DNA of 7,732 bases from Spirochaetaceae bacterium (GCA_030643345.1 DAOWMA010000083.1:1-7732); one strand, 5' to 3'; shown: positions 1 through 6,320, counted from the stretch's first letter. The notes: a model not told the origin generated them from the sequence alone. A program made the numbers and translations.

Positions 1-760
1 TCATGGTCCCTATACCGAATAATCCACTGTAAATAGACTGGGTAAAAAACTCTGCTGAATTAATTTTATAAACTCTATACTGATTAATATAGTAGAGATC
101 ATTTCTTAATGACCATTTAACACTTGCAATGCCGCCCTCACCAATTGAACGAAAATCTTCGGCAATAAGTCTGGAATTTTCAAATTGATCAATGGAAAAG
201 TAATATAAAGAACCTTTCTTCGAGTAGATAAAATACTCAGAATCAGAAGACCATCTTGCAACTGTATCATCCAGAGAAAACTCATTCTCTGTTGATATTA
301 CAACCTCTTTCTGGTCCGTAACACTAAACAGAACAAGATCAGCATAAGCATAACTTACAGGTCTGTAGTAAAGAAGATAGAGACCATCCGGTGAAGCTTC
401 CACATTTGAAATCTTACCATTTTGTATCTCTTCACCATTCTCAAAAGAAGGGAATTCCTTAACTGCCTGTAAATTAAGAAGTTCTTCATCAGTCCGGAAA
501 ATCCCAAAACGGTTTTCGATCTGCAGTTTCCCACCATCTTCCAGTAAAACTACTCTTTCCGGGAAAAAAGTAAGCTGCCTCATCTTCCGTTCAGGCAAAT
601 TTGCCGTGAACAATGTTCTGTACTCCCCGTAAACAGGTCCAGTCGCATCTGCATAAAACAGAAGCTGGTCAGATTGGGACAGGTTGAGTCCCCCAAATGT
701 TACATCTGCATAGAGATGAAACACATTTAAACAGATAATTAGCAAAATCCATCGTTTCAT
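1..760 (-). CDS. Secreted TolB/PD40-like beta-propeller protein, C-terminus cut by window edge
   Basis: The frame is open from an ATG at 760 to the window start, giving 253 residues with no stop, so the C-terminus lies outside. The first 18 residues form a signal peptide: MKR, a hydrophobic stretch (WILLIICLNVF) and a likely signal peptidase I site LYA|DV, so the product is probably exported. The mature part shows repeated beta-propeller blades of the PD40/TolB type: LSQSDQLLFYADA (about 27-39) with a following TANLPERKMRQLTFF, EASPDGLYLLYYR (121-133), ARWSSDSEYFIYSKKG (168-183) and VKWSLRNDLYYIN (214-226). PD40 propellers usually bind partners or ligands; no enzymatic residues are recognised, so no specific function is assigned. 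No strong Shine-Dalgarno is visible before the ATG, but the signal peptide fixes the start well. It follows the MNT gene on the same strand after 233 bp and is probably a separate unit. Confidence 0.8.
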   Translation of the reverse strand, partial: MKRWILLIICLNVFHLYADVTFGGLNLSQSDQLLFYADATGPVYGEYRTLFTANLPERKMRQLTFFPERVVLLEDGGKLQIENRFGIFRTDEELLNLQAVKEFPSFENGEEIQNGKISNVEASPDGLYLLYYRPVSYAYADLVLFSVTDQKEVVISTENEFSLDDTVARWSSDSEYFIYSKKGSLYYFSIDQFENSRLIAEDFRSIGEGGIASVKWSLRNDLYYINQYRVYKINSAEFFTQSIYSGLFGIGTM

Positions 761-993
761 ACCGTTTAATTGTCGGCAGGTTTTGACCGGAAGTTCACAA
801 AAAGATTGGTTAAATTCCGCATATTTTTTTGCCTGGTCGTGCGCTTCGCTTACTGCTCGGCTATGCATCCCTCCTGGGCGCACCCTTTCGCAGAGACTGG
901 AATCGGATAATTATTTAACGTCATTCATCATCTCTATGTCAGAAGGGCTGTTTTAATGACTTCTGTAATCCATTCATAAATTTTTCTCTTCTG
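761..993. other. Intergenic region with GC-rich inverted repeat
   Basis: This gap lies between the MNT stop and the beta-propeller start. Most of it is AT-rich, but about 831-900 is a GC-rich block. Within it GTGCGC (839-844) is the exact reverse complement of GCGCAC (878-883), around a 33-nt middle that itself contains GCTCGGC. No T-run follows that would make it a clear intrinsic terminator in either direction. I do not recognise a gene, RNA or named repeat family here; it could be a dispersed repeat or part of the transcript end of the HEPN-MNT operon. Confidence 0.4.
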
Positions 994-1299
994 TTAAGGA
1001 TAAACATGAATTCCTGTACGCTTCACCATGTTTCTAAAACCGGCAGGATCATCTTTATCTACTACTATAAGTGGTTCAATACGCAGATCTACTTCCCTGC
1101 ATCTGCCCCACAACCTCGATTCAATGCCAATAAGGTCTTCTACTTCATATTCTATCAGTACAGCAACATCAATATCGCTATTCTCATGGGCAGAATCCCG
1201 CGCCCATGACCCGTAAAGGATAATTTCTTTATATGTAATAACATCCTGGATCTTTTTCGCGTATGCCTTTACCAGCTCTATGATTTGTTCTTTATCCAT
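994..1299 (-). CDS. MNT-type minimal nucleotidyltransferase (antitoxin of a HEPN-MNT pair)
   Basis: This 101-residue protein is a minimal nucleotidyltransferase of the DNA polymerase beta superfamily. The signature GSx10DxD is complete: G30-S31, then ten residues, then D42-I43-D44 (LYGSWARDS...NSDIDVAVL). A third acidic residue is supplied by REVDLRIEP (D71, perhaps E75). In characterised HEPN-MNT modules the MNT partner neutralises the HEPN RNase by transferring AMP to a tyrosine; this is family knowledge, not shown here. The ATG at 1299 lies 22 bp inside the end of the upstream HEPN gene, so the two are very probably translationally coupled. The protein is full length for MNT antitoxins. 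A role as a general nucleotidyltransferase cannot be excluded, but the paired HEPN gene makes the toxin-antitoxin reading the best one. Confidence 0.85.
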   Translation of the reverse strand: MDKEQIIELVKAYAKKIQDVITYKEIILYGSWARDSAHENSDIDVAVLIEYEVEDLIGIESRLWGRCREVDLRIEPLIVVDKDDPAGFRNMVKRTGIHVYP

Positions 1300-1670
1300 T
1301 TCATTAACTCCTGTGTTTGTTTCACAAGTCTTTTACACTTTTTCAAGTTCAGTTTATTAAGCAGCTCTTCTTTTACACGAGGATACCTTGCTTCAATATT
1401 GAGTGGGTTTAATTCGTTTATTAAAGCAAACTGATTTTCATTAAAATGATTTATTAATTTTGATTGTTCCGCAAGTCTCAAAAGATTATGAATATATGCG
1501 GGTTCAGTCTTGATTTTTTTCCAATGATAAGCTTTTATAGTTTTTTCTATGCTCTGATGGCACATAAACCCAACATACAGAAGCCGTTTTGTTTTCAACA
1601 TTGCTTTTGCCGTTTCCAGATCATAGGATGCCAGATCAATCCAATAGGAATACCGTTTATCTTCGTCCAT
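1278..1670 (-). CDS. HEPN domain protein (toxin candidate of a HEPN-MNT pair)
   Basis: This 130-residue, all-helical, Lys/Leu-rich protein resembles the HEPN family that pairs with MNT proteins. Typical features are the N-terminal W-x3-A-x2-DL-x2-A helix (residues 10-21), the core motif VGFMCHQSIEKTIKAY (33-48), a conserved HNLLRLAE segment (61-68) and the EARYP motif (93-97). Many HEPN toxins are RNases that use an Rx4-6H motif. I find no R followed by four to six residues and H in this sequence (R29 to H38 has eight between, R65 to H75 has nine). RNase activity is therefore not assured, and this subgroup may use other residues or be non-catalytic. The start is well supported: GGAGGT sits 6 nt before the ATG at 1670. 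It lies 41 nt after the kinase-like gene and overlaps the MNT gene by 22 bp, so the three genes may form one operon. Confidence 0.82.
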   Translation of the reverse strand: MDEDKRYSYWIDLASYDLETAKAMLKTKRLLYVGFMCHQSIEKTIKAYHWKKIKTEPAYIHNLLRLAEQSKLINHFNENQFALINELNPLNIEARYPRVKEELLNKLNLKKCKRLVKQTQELMKWIKNKS

Positions 1671-1711
1671 AGAGACACCTCCAGTTATTATAACTCAATA
1701 TCGGCACATTG

Positions 1712-2305
1712 TCATTGCTCATTTTTTACCCCGTATTCGCTTATATTTATCTGACTTGAAACCGCATGGCATCTTTCTAAGATCTCGTTCACTTTTATAG
1801 CTGCCTGATTTGGAGATAGCCCTGCTATATTTACTGTAATATGGGCCCTCTTGTATGTTCTATTAAAATATGTGATATCCTTTTTGAGATCTTTTAAATA
1901 AAATGTTTTTTCTTCTTCCGTTAAATGCTTTTCAATTGGGTTGGAATCTTTATCATAAAATGTGATTCTATGTAGAATATTTTCTACATCGTCAGTTAAA
2001 ACAACGATTGTCCCTTCTGACTTTTTTACTACCCGCCAGTAACCGTGCATTAATCCGCTTGGCGGTAACGCAATCACAGAATTTCGACTTTCATCTTTTC
2101 TTAGAAGATGCTTAAGTACTTTTGATGCTTCCTCCCGAAAAGAATTCATTGTCAGAAATTTATCCTGGAGACGTTCAATAGGAGTCGAAAAATAGTTCTC
2201 AACCTCTTCATCAAGATCATAAAACTGGCTACCAAGCAATGCTGCTAACTTTGCTCCAATAGTAGTCTTACCAACACAACTACTGCCTGTCAGAAAAATC
2301 CTCAC
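1712..2305 (-). CDS. P-loop kinase of shikimate-kinase type, altered substrate region
   Basis: This 197-residue protein begins with a P-loop, GSSCVGKTT (7-15), followed by FYDLDEEVENYF (28-39) and FREEASKVL (57-65). This order matches the Walker A, DxD and FRxxE elements of the shikimate kinase/gluconate kinase fold. The C-terminal KDLKKDITYFNRTYKRAHITVNI (138-160) resembles the lid and R..Y..A region of that family. The glycine-rich GGG motif that helps hold shikimate is absent: at the equivalent place the sequence is ALPPSG (79-84). The true substrate is therefore uncertain and an aro role should not be assumed. The start is GTG at 2305, with AGGGG 5 nt upstream. The nearby ATG at 2308 runs straight into TGA, and an in-frame TAA lies six codons upstream of the GTG. 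The gene sits just downstream of a group II intron-like remnant and 41 nt before the HEPN gene on the same strand. A small nucleotide or metabolite kinase is an alternative. Confidence 0.72.
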   Translation of the reverse strand: MRIFLTGSSCVGKTTIGAKLAALLGSQFYDLDEEVENYFSTPIERLQDKFLTMNSFREEASKVLKHLLRKDESRNSVIALPPSGLMHGYWRVVKKSEGTIVVLTDDVENILHRITFYDKDSNPIEKHLTEEEKTFYLKDLKKDITYFNRTYKRAHITVNIAGLSPNQAAIKVNEILERCHAVSSQINISEYGVKNEQ

Positions 2306-2327
2306 ATAATCCCCTGGTTCTTATTGT

Positions 2328-2418
2328 GTTCCGGGTAGACCGGGGAGCTTACACTCCCGTTGCCCCTTAAGAACCGTACATGGAGGGACCCCCTGTAAAT
2401 CTATAACTTACTACGGTT
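2328..2418 (-). mobile_element. Remnant of a group II intron 3' end (domains V-VI), no maturase
   Basis: Read on the minus strand, 2381-2371 is ATGTACGGTTC, which matches the 3' arm of group II intron domain V. The next stretch folds like domain VI: GGGG (2366-2363), a GGGAG hairpin closed by CTCCC with a CTTACA-type loop (2343-2358), then CTACCCG with a candidate branch-point A at 2336. The intron would end near 2328, about 8 nt past that A, ending in AC. The 5' arm of domain V is degenerate or displaced: AACCGTA (2418-2412) can pair with TACGGTT (2378-2372) but leaves a longer loop than the usual 34-nt domain. No reverse transcriptase reading frame is present and the 5' side has been replaced by the RAYT region. 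It is called from remembered consensus, so it should be confirmed with a structure model. Confidence 0.5.
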
Positions 2419-2435
2419 TGGAGAAGAAAAACATA

Positions 2436-2452
2436 AAAATAATGATTATTTT
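2436..2452. promoter_or_regulatory. 17-bp perfect palindrome, weakly Fur-box-like
   Basis: AAAATAAT, a central G, then ATTATTTT form a perfect dyad in the gap between the leftward kinase-like gene and the rightward RAYT gene. The arrangement is 7-1-7-like, and the inner bases TAAT and ATTA agree with Fur-type boxes, about 5 of 7 positions per half. The surrounding DNA is very AT-rich, so a chance palindrome is possible. No clear -35/-10 pair could be fixed around it. Confidence 0.2.
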
Positions 2453-2498
2453 GAAGTAAAAACACTATTTACCCAGTATATAGATATAGGGGGAGATA

Positions 2499-3026
2499 AT
2501 GGATAAATTTAAAAAATATAATCGTCACTCAATACGATTGAAAGGATATGATTATTCGAAGGCTGGAGCATATTTCATCACAATCTGTACACAGAACAGG
2601 AAATGTATATTTGGTGATATTGTAGATGGAGAAATGCAATTGAATGATATGGGGAGTGTGGTTATGGATGAATGGATTAAAACCGCCGGAACACAACAAG
2701 GAATTAAATTGGATGAATGGGTGGTTATGCCCGATCATTTTCATGGAATTATAATATTTACCGAATCCGTAGGGGCGATTCATGAATCGCCCCAACATGA
2801 ATCGCCCCTGCAAATGACACAGAGACAACGACGGAACATGGGTTTATCAAAATCAATTGGCCGCTTTAAAATGTTATCATCCAAAAAAATAAATATAATA
2901 CGTCAGACACCCGGTGTAAAATTATGGCAACGTGATTATTGGGAACATATTATCCGTAATAATAATGAATTAATAAACATAAGAAAATATATAAAAAATA
3001 ATCCTGGAAATTGGCAATCCAGATAA
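2499..3026 (+). CDS. REP-associated tyrosine transposase (RAYT, Y1/HUH family)
   Basis: This 175-residue protein is a single-domain Y1 transposase related to IS200/IS605 TnpA, of the RAYT (TnpA-REP) branch. It opens with RHSIRLKGYDYSKAGAYFIT and TQNRKCIFG, has the metal-binding HUH motif in MPDHFHGI (H80, H82), and ends with LWQRDYWEHIIRN (142-154) and IRKYIKNNP (161-169). Y164 aligns with the nucleophilic tyrosine of the E. coli RAYT. Such enzymes cut and join single-stranded REP palindromes and are usually stationary single-copy genes. A likely REP target lies inside the gene (2772-2808, encoding GAIHESPQHESPL, residues 92-104, between the HUH half and the tyrosine half), and another starts directly after the stop. 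The reading frame stays intact across the REP. GGGGGAG lies 3 nt before the ATG. The gene converges on phoH. It appears functional, although the REP-encoded linker could affect folding. Confidence 0.92.
   Translation: MDKFKKYNRHSIRLKGYDYSKAGAYFITICTQNRKCIFGDIVDGEMQLNDMGSVVMDEWIKTAGTQQGIKLDEWVVMPDHFHGIIIFTESVGAIHESPQHESPLQMTQRQRRNMGLSKSIGRFKMLSSKKINIIRQTPGVKLWQRDYWEHIIRNNNELINIRKYIKNNPGNWQSR
2772..2808 (+). repeat. REP unit inside the RAYT coding sequence
   Basis: The unit is a perfect 22-bp palindrome (2772-2793, GGGGCGATTCA followed by its reverse complement), then AAC, then a half copy ATGAATCGCCCC (2797-2808). It is preceded by GTA, giving the GTAGGGGCG head typical of RAYT-linked REPs. 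The same 37 bp recurs without a mismatch at 3043-3079. It is in frame and codes for residues 92-104 of the RAYT. Confidence 0.9.
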
Positions 3027-3079
3027 GGGCGATTCATGATAGGGGGCGATTCATGAATCGCCCCAACATGAATCGCCCC
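3027..3079 (+). repeat. Nested REP cluster between converging RAYT and phoH
   Basis: Three pieces fill the gap between the two stop codons: a half copy GGGCGATTCATGA (3027-3039), a perfect 22-bp palindrome (3043-3064) and a second half copy ATGAATCGCCCC (3068-3079). The outer halves are complementary to each other (GGGCGATTCAT with ATGAATCGCCC), so the region can form a small hairpin inside or beside a larger one. It begins directly after the RAYT stop and ends 2 bp from the phoH stop. There is no T-run, so a classical intrinsic terminator is not supported, but such a hairpin could protect both transcript 3' ends. Confidence 0.9.
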
Positions 3080-3081
3080 AT

Positions 3082-4392
3082 CTACAGTAATTCCGCCGCC
3101 AGCTCGGCCAGTCTGCTGCGTTCCGATTTATCGAGAAGGACATGGCCAAAAACTTCCTGCCCTTTAAAGGCTTCAACAAGATATGTCAGCCCGTTTGAGT
3201 TTGAATCCAGATATGGGGAATCAATCTGGTAGGGATCTCCAGTTAGAATAACTTTTGTTCCTTCACCTGCCCTGCTTACCACTGTTTTAATCTCATGAGG
3301 TGACAGATTTTGGACCTCATCTATAATGATGTACTGATTAGGAAGAGATCGTCCCCTGATGTAGGTAAGAGCTTCAACCTCTATTTTTGAACTCTGCATA
3401 AGAGATTCTGTGGTCTTAAAATTTGTAAATTTATGGGCCCGCATAATAAATTCGATGTTATCGTGCAGGGGCTGCATCCAATGGCTCAATTTCTCTTCTT
3501 TGGATCCTGGAAGGTATCCTATATCCTTTCCGAAAGGAACAATCGGCCTTGAAATCAAAACCTTACTAAAGCGATCATCCTTAAAAATTCTATGCAATCC
3601 TGCAGCAACAGCAAGGAGAGTTTTCCCGGTCCCAGCCTTACCTACAAGGGTAACAATTGAAATAGAATCATCCAGAAGCAGTTCCAAAGCCATTCGCTGT
3701 TCTATATTCAGTGGTTTAATTCCACTTACAGACTCCGTAAGTTTATCAACAAAATTCAACTGTCCTGTCAGAGCATCATAACGGGCAAGAACACCTTCAT
3801 CTTGGTTCTTCTCATTAAGGATAAGAAATTCATTGGCAGCCATCTTTTCATTCCATGGTATAGTGCCTACAGTTGTAAGGGAAGCTATAGTATCTGCTGT
3901 TACATCAAGCTCCCTGAATCCAGTATAAAGATCATTTATATTTACCTTCTGTTTTTCATAATCTACTGCTTTCAGACCAAGAGACTGGGCTTTTATTCTT
4001 GCATTTATATCTTTTGATACAAAAAAAACCATTCTTCCTTCATTCTGAATATCAATTGCAGTCTGGAGTATATGGTTATCTACTTTCGTCTTATTAAGGT
4101 CATTGGGAATGCCTTTTCTGTTAAAGGAAACTGCAACACGGAGAATGGAACCATTTTCCATTTTAACCCCTTTCTGGAGATCTCCGTGTTTTGCTACCGA
4201 ATCTATAAATCTAATAGCATGTCTGGCATTCCGGCCTCTTTCATCACTGTAGGTTTTAAGAGTATCAAGCTCTTCTAAAACTCCCAAAGGAATAACAACT
4301 TCGTTATCCCTGAAAGAGAGAATTGCATCCGCCTTGTGGATAAAGACATTGGTGTCTATGACAAATGTTTTTACAGATCCATTATCACTCAT
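3082..4392 (-). CDS. PhoH-family ATPase with N-terminal PIN domain (PhoH2)
   Basis: This 436-residue cytoplasmic protein joins a PIN RNase domain to a PhoH P-loop ATPase. The PIN part (about 7-140) shows FVIDTNVFIH (D13), VLEELDTLK (E40, E41), KVDNHIL (D105) and VSKDINARIKA (D128), the expected acidic metal-binding set. The PhoH part (about 225-436) has Walker A GKAGTGKT (251-258), RPIVPFGKDIGYLPG (282-296), Walker B IIIDE (355-359), LTGDPYQID (383-391) and a C-terminal KSERSRLAELAAELL with likely arginine finger R425. PIN-PhoH2 proteins are ATP-dependent RNA-unwinding RNases; the substrate here is unknown. The frame extends upstream to an ATG at 4422, but AAGGAG lies 6 nt before the ATG at 4392 and the extra ten residues would be coded by a REP-like hairpin, so 4392 is chosen. 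It lies 50 bp after hydB on the same strand and could be read from the hyd promoter. Both domains look intact. Confidence 0.93.
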   Translation of the reverse strand: MSDNGSVKTFVIDTNVFIHKADAILSFRDNEVVIPLGVLEELDTLKTYSDERGRNARHAIRFIDSVAKHGDLQKGVKMENGSILRVAVSFNRKGIPNDLNKTKVDNHILQTAIDIQNEGRMVFFVSKDINARIKAQSLGLKAVDYEKQKVNINDLYTGFRELDVTADTIASLTTVGTIPWNEKMAANEFLILNEKNQDEGVLARYDALTGQLNFVDKLTESVSGIKPLNIEQRMALELLLDDSISIVTLVGKAGTGKTLLAVAAGLHRIFKDDRFSKVLISRPIVPFGKDIGYLPGSKEEKLSHWMQPLHDNIEFIMRAHKFTNFKTTESLMQSSKIEVEALTYIRGRSLPNQYIIIDEVQNLSPHEIKTVVSRAGEGTKVILTGDPYQIDSPYLDSNSNGLTYLVEAFKGQEVFGHVLLDKSERSRLAELAAELL

Positions 4393-4413
4393 ATGAAACT
4401 CCTTGTTAACGAA

Positions 4414-4438
4414 GACACCCACGCAGGGGTGTCCCTAC
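4414..4438 (-). repeat. Second REP-like hairpin between hydB and phoH
   Basis: GACACCC (4414-4420) pairs perfectly with GGGTGTC (4427-4433) around a 6-nt loop. On the minus strand the element starts GTAGGGACACCCC, with the same GTAGGG head as the RAYT-linked REPs but a different stem. No strong T-run follows, so termination is uncertain; it may stabilise the hydCB transcript end or attenuate reading into phoH. Confidence 0.65.
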
Positions 4439-4442
4439 AGTG

Positions 4443-6305
4443 CTACGTGATCAGGATTGCATCGAAATTACAAACTTCGAAACATTCACCACACTTAATA
4501 CAGGCATCCTGATTGATAAAATGCACTTCCTTCCGTTTACCGGAAATTGTGTTAACCGGACATTTAACGGCACATAGAGTACATCCGGTACATGCCTCAG
4601 GAATAACCTCAAAGGTTATAAGAGGTTTACATTTTTTTGCAGGACATTTTTTATCAATGATGTGAGCAATATACTCGTCTTCAAAATATCTAAGAGTCGA
4701 TAAAATCGGATTCGGAGATGTCTGACCAAGGCCGCAAAGCGATGCCTTCTGCATTGTTTCGCCGATACTCCTCATTCTGTCCAGATCCTCAAGTTTGCCT
4801 TCTCCATTTGTAATTCTTTCGAGGATATTATAAAGTGTCCTTCCTCCAACACGACAGGGAGGACACTTTCCGCAGGATTCATCAATTGTAAATCCCAGAT
4901 AAAATTTCGATACATCCACCATACAGTCATCTTCGTTTAAAACAATCATACCCCCGGAACCCATAATTGATCCAAGTTCCTGAAGACTTTTGTAATCTAT
5001 TGGAGTGTCCAGGTGTTCTCTGGTAATTACACCACCTGAGGGACCGCCGGTCTGCACTGCCTTAAATTTCTTTCCTCCGGGTATACCTCCACCAATATCA
5101 TAGATTATCTCCCTGAGAGTTGTACCCATTGCGACTTCTACTAATCCTGAATTTTTAATCTTACCGGTCAGAGCAAAAACTTTTGTTCCGGTAGTATCAT
5201 CTGTACCAATTTTCGAAAACCACTCCCCGCCTTTGCTTATAATAACAGGAATACTTGCCCATGTTTCAACATTATTAATAATTGTAGGTTCTCCCCAAAC
5301 CCCTTTTACTGCGGGGAACGGTGGCCTTGGATTCGGCATTCCCCGTTCTCCCTCAATAGATTCAAGAAGTGCAGTTTCCTCTCCACAAACAAATGCACCT
5401 GCCCCTAATCGAATCTCAATATCAAAACTAAAATCGCTTCCAAGAATATTATCACCCAATAATCCAAGTTCCCGGGATTGTTTCATAGCCGTTTTAAGTC
5501 TTTCTATCGCCAGAGGATACTCGGCCCGGATATAGATATAGCCCTTATTCGAATTAATACAGTAACCGGCAATTGTCATTGCTTCAAGAATTGAGTGAGG
5601 ATCACCTTCGAGAGTGCTTCGATCCATATAAGCACCAGGGTCCCCTTCATCTGCATTACAAACTATATATTTGGAATCATTTTCTGCTTGTTTTGTGAAA
5701 TTCCACTTCATCCAGGTGGAGAAACCAGCGCCACCGCGCCCCCGGAGACCGGAAATCTTAAGTTCATTGATAATATCTTCACCTGACATCTCAAATACAG
5801 CCTTTTCAAGAGCTGCATAACCATCTCTGGCAATATATTCCTCAATCTTCTCAGGATCGATAATTCCGCAGTTTCTTAAAACTATTCTGTATTGTTTATA
5901 ATCAGAGTCTTCTTTCAGCACATTTATTATATCTGCTGCAGGCTTATCAAAAATATGATCTTCTATAAGGATCTTTTCCTGAATATGCTTTCTGACAATC
6001 TCCCTGGCAGTCTCTTCGTCCACATAGCCATATATTACCGGATCCATACCCGGAACAATGACTTCTACTGTAGGTTCTGAATAACAAAGTCCCATACAGC
6101 CTGTCTCTGAAATAACTGTATTGGATATATTCTGAACTTTAAGTTCATCTATAAAAGCCTTCTCAGTTTCTCTTGCTCCGGCAGCTACACCACAGGTACC
6201 TACCCCAATTATTATTTGAGTATTTCCATCACTGACCTTTGAAGCGAATTTCTCTTCCTTTATTTCTCTGAATTTTTTCAACTCAACACGATTCAATTTA
6301 GTCAT
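4443..6305 (-). CDS. hydB: NuoF-like HydB subunit of an NAD(P)H-linked (bifurcating) hydrogenase
   Basis: This 620-residue flavin and iron-sulfur protein has the HydB/HndC layout. An N-terminal thioredoxin-like ferredoxin part (about 28-105) has GTCGVAAGA (C38) and TGCMGLC (C70, C74). The NuoF core binds FMN and NAD(H): GLRGRGGAGFSTWMKW (186-201), CNADEGDPGAYMDRS (216-230) and GAGAFVCGEETALLES (301-316). An SLBB part follows (about 373-430). A [4Fe-4S] site is formed by CGKCPPCR (C478, C481, C484) and C524. The C-terminus is a two-cluster ferredoxin, C572/C575/C578/C582 and C602/C605/C608/C612, preceded by CPAKKC. In HydABC enzymes this subunit oxidises NADH or reduces NAD+ and exchanges electrons with ferredoxin and HydA. 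It starts 15 nt after hydC, with GGAGG about 8 nt before the ATG, so the two are cotranscribed. HydA is not downstream. The pair could instead serve another partner such as a formate dehydrogenase. Confidence 0.9.
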   Translation of the reverse strand: MTKLNRVELKKFREIKEEKFASKVSDGNTQIIIGVGTCGVAAGARETEKAFIDELKVQNISNTVISETGCMGLCYSEPTVEVIVPGMDPVIYGYVDEETAREIVRKHIQEKILIEDHIFDKPAADIINVLKEDSDYKQYRIVLRNCGIIDPEKIEEYIARDGYAALEKAVFEMSGEDIINELKISGLRGRGGAGFSTWMKWNFTKQAENDSKYIVCNADEGDPGAYMDRSTLEGDPHSILEAMTIAGYCINSNKGYIYIRAEYPLAIERLKTAMKQSRELGLLGDNILGSDFSFDIEIRLGAGAFVCGEETALLESIEGERGMPNPRPPFPAVKGVWGEPTIINNVETWASIPVIISKGGEWFSKIGTDDTTGTKVFALTGKIKNSGLVEVAMGTTLREIIYDIGGGIPGGKKFKAVQTGGPSGGVITREHLDTPIDYKSLQELGSIMGSGGMIVLNEDDCMVDVSKFYLGFTIDESCGKCPPCRVGGRTLYNILERITNGEGKLEDLDRMRSIGETMQKASLCGLGQTSPNPILSTLRYFEDEYIAHIIDKKCPAKKCKPLITFEVIPEACTGCTLCAVKCPVNTISGKRKEVHFINQDACIKCGECFEVCNFDAILIT

Positions 6306-6320
6306 TTCCCCGGGCCTCCA

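Noticed and set aside
355..537. Short leftward open frame of 60 codons
   Set aside because: It is in another frame of the beta-propeller gene, which has a signal peptide and blade motifs throughout this interval.
831..900. Integron attC site or tRNA-like element in the GC-rich block
   Set aside because: No GTTRRRY/RYYYAAC core sites and no cloverleaf pattern could be drawn.
2529..2828. Leftward open frame of 99 codons opposite the RAYT gene
   Set aside because: It lies wholly within the RAYT gene on the other strand, has no recognisable domain, and part of it is the REP palindrome read backwards.
2772..3079. CRISPR array
   Set aside because: Only two copies of the 37-bp unit, one in a coding sequence, each palindromic with no spacer pattern and no cas genes; the RAYT explains them as REPs.
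3011..3232. Rightward open frame of 73 codons across the RAYT-phoH junction
   Set aside because: Most of it is REP DNA followed by the antisense of phoH; repeated NRP-type residues come from the palindrome.
4393..4422. Earlier ATG for phoH at 4422, adding ten residues
   Set aside because: It begins inside the REP-like hairpin and lacks a ribosome binding site, whereas AAGGAG precedes the ATG at 4392 and the PIN domain starts just after it.
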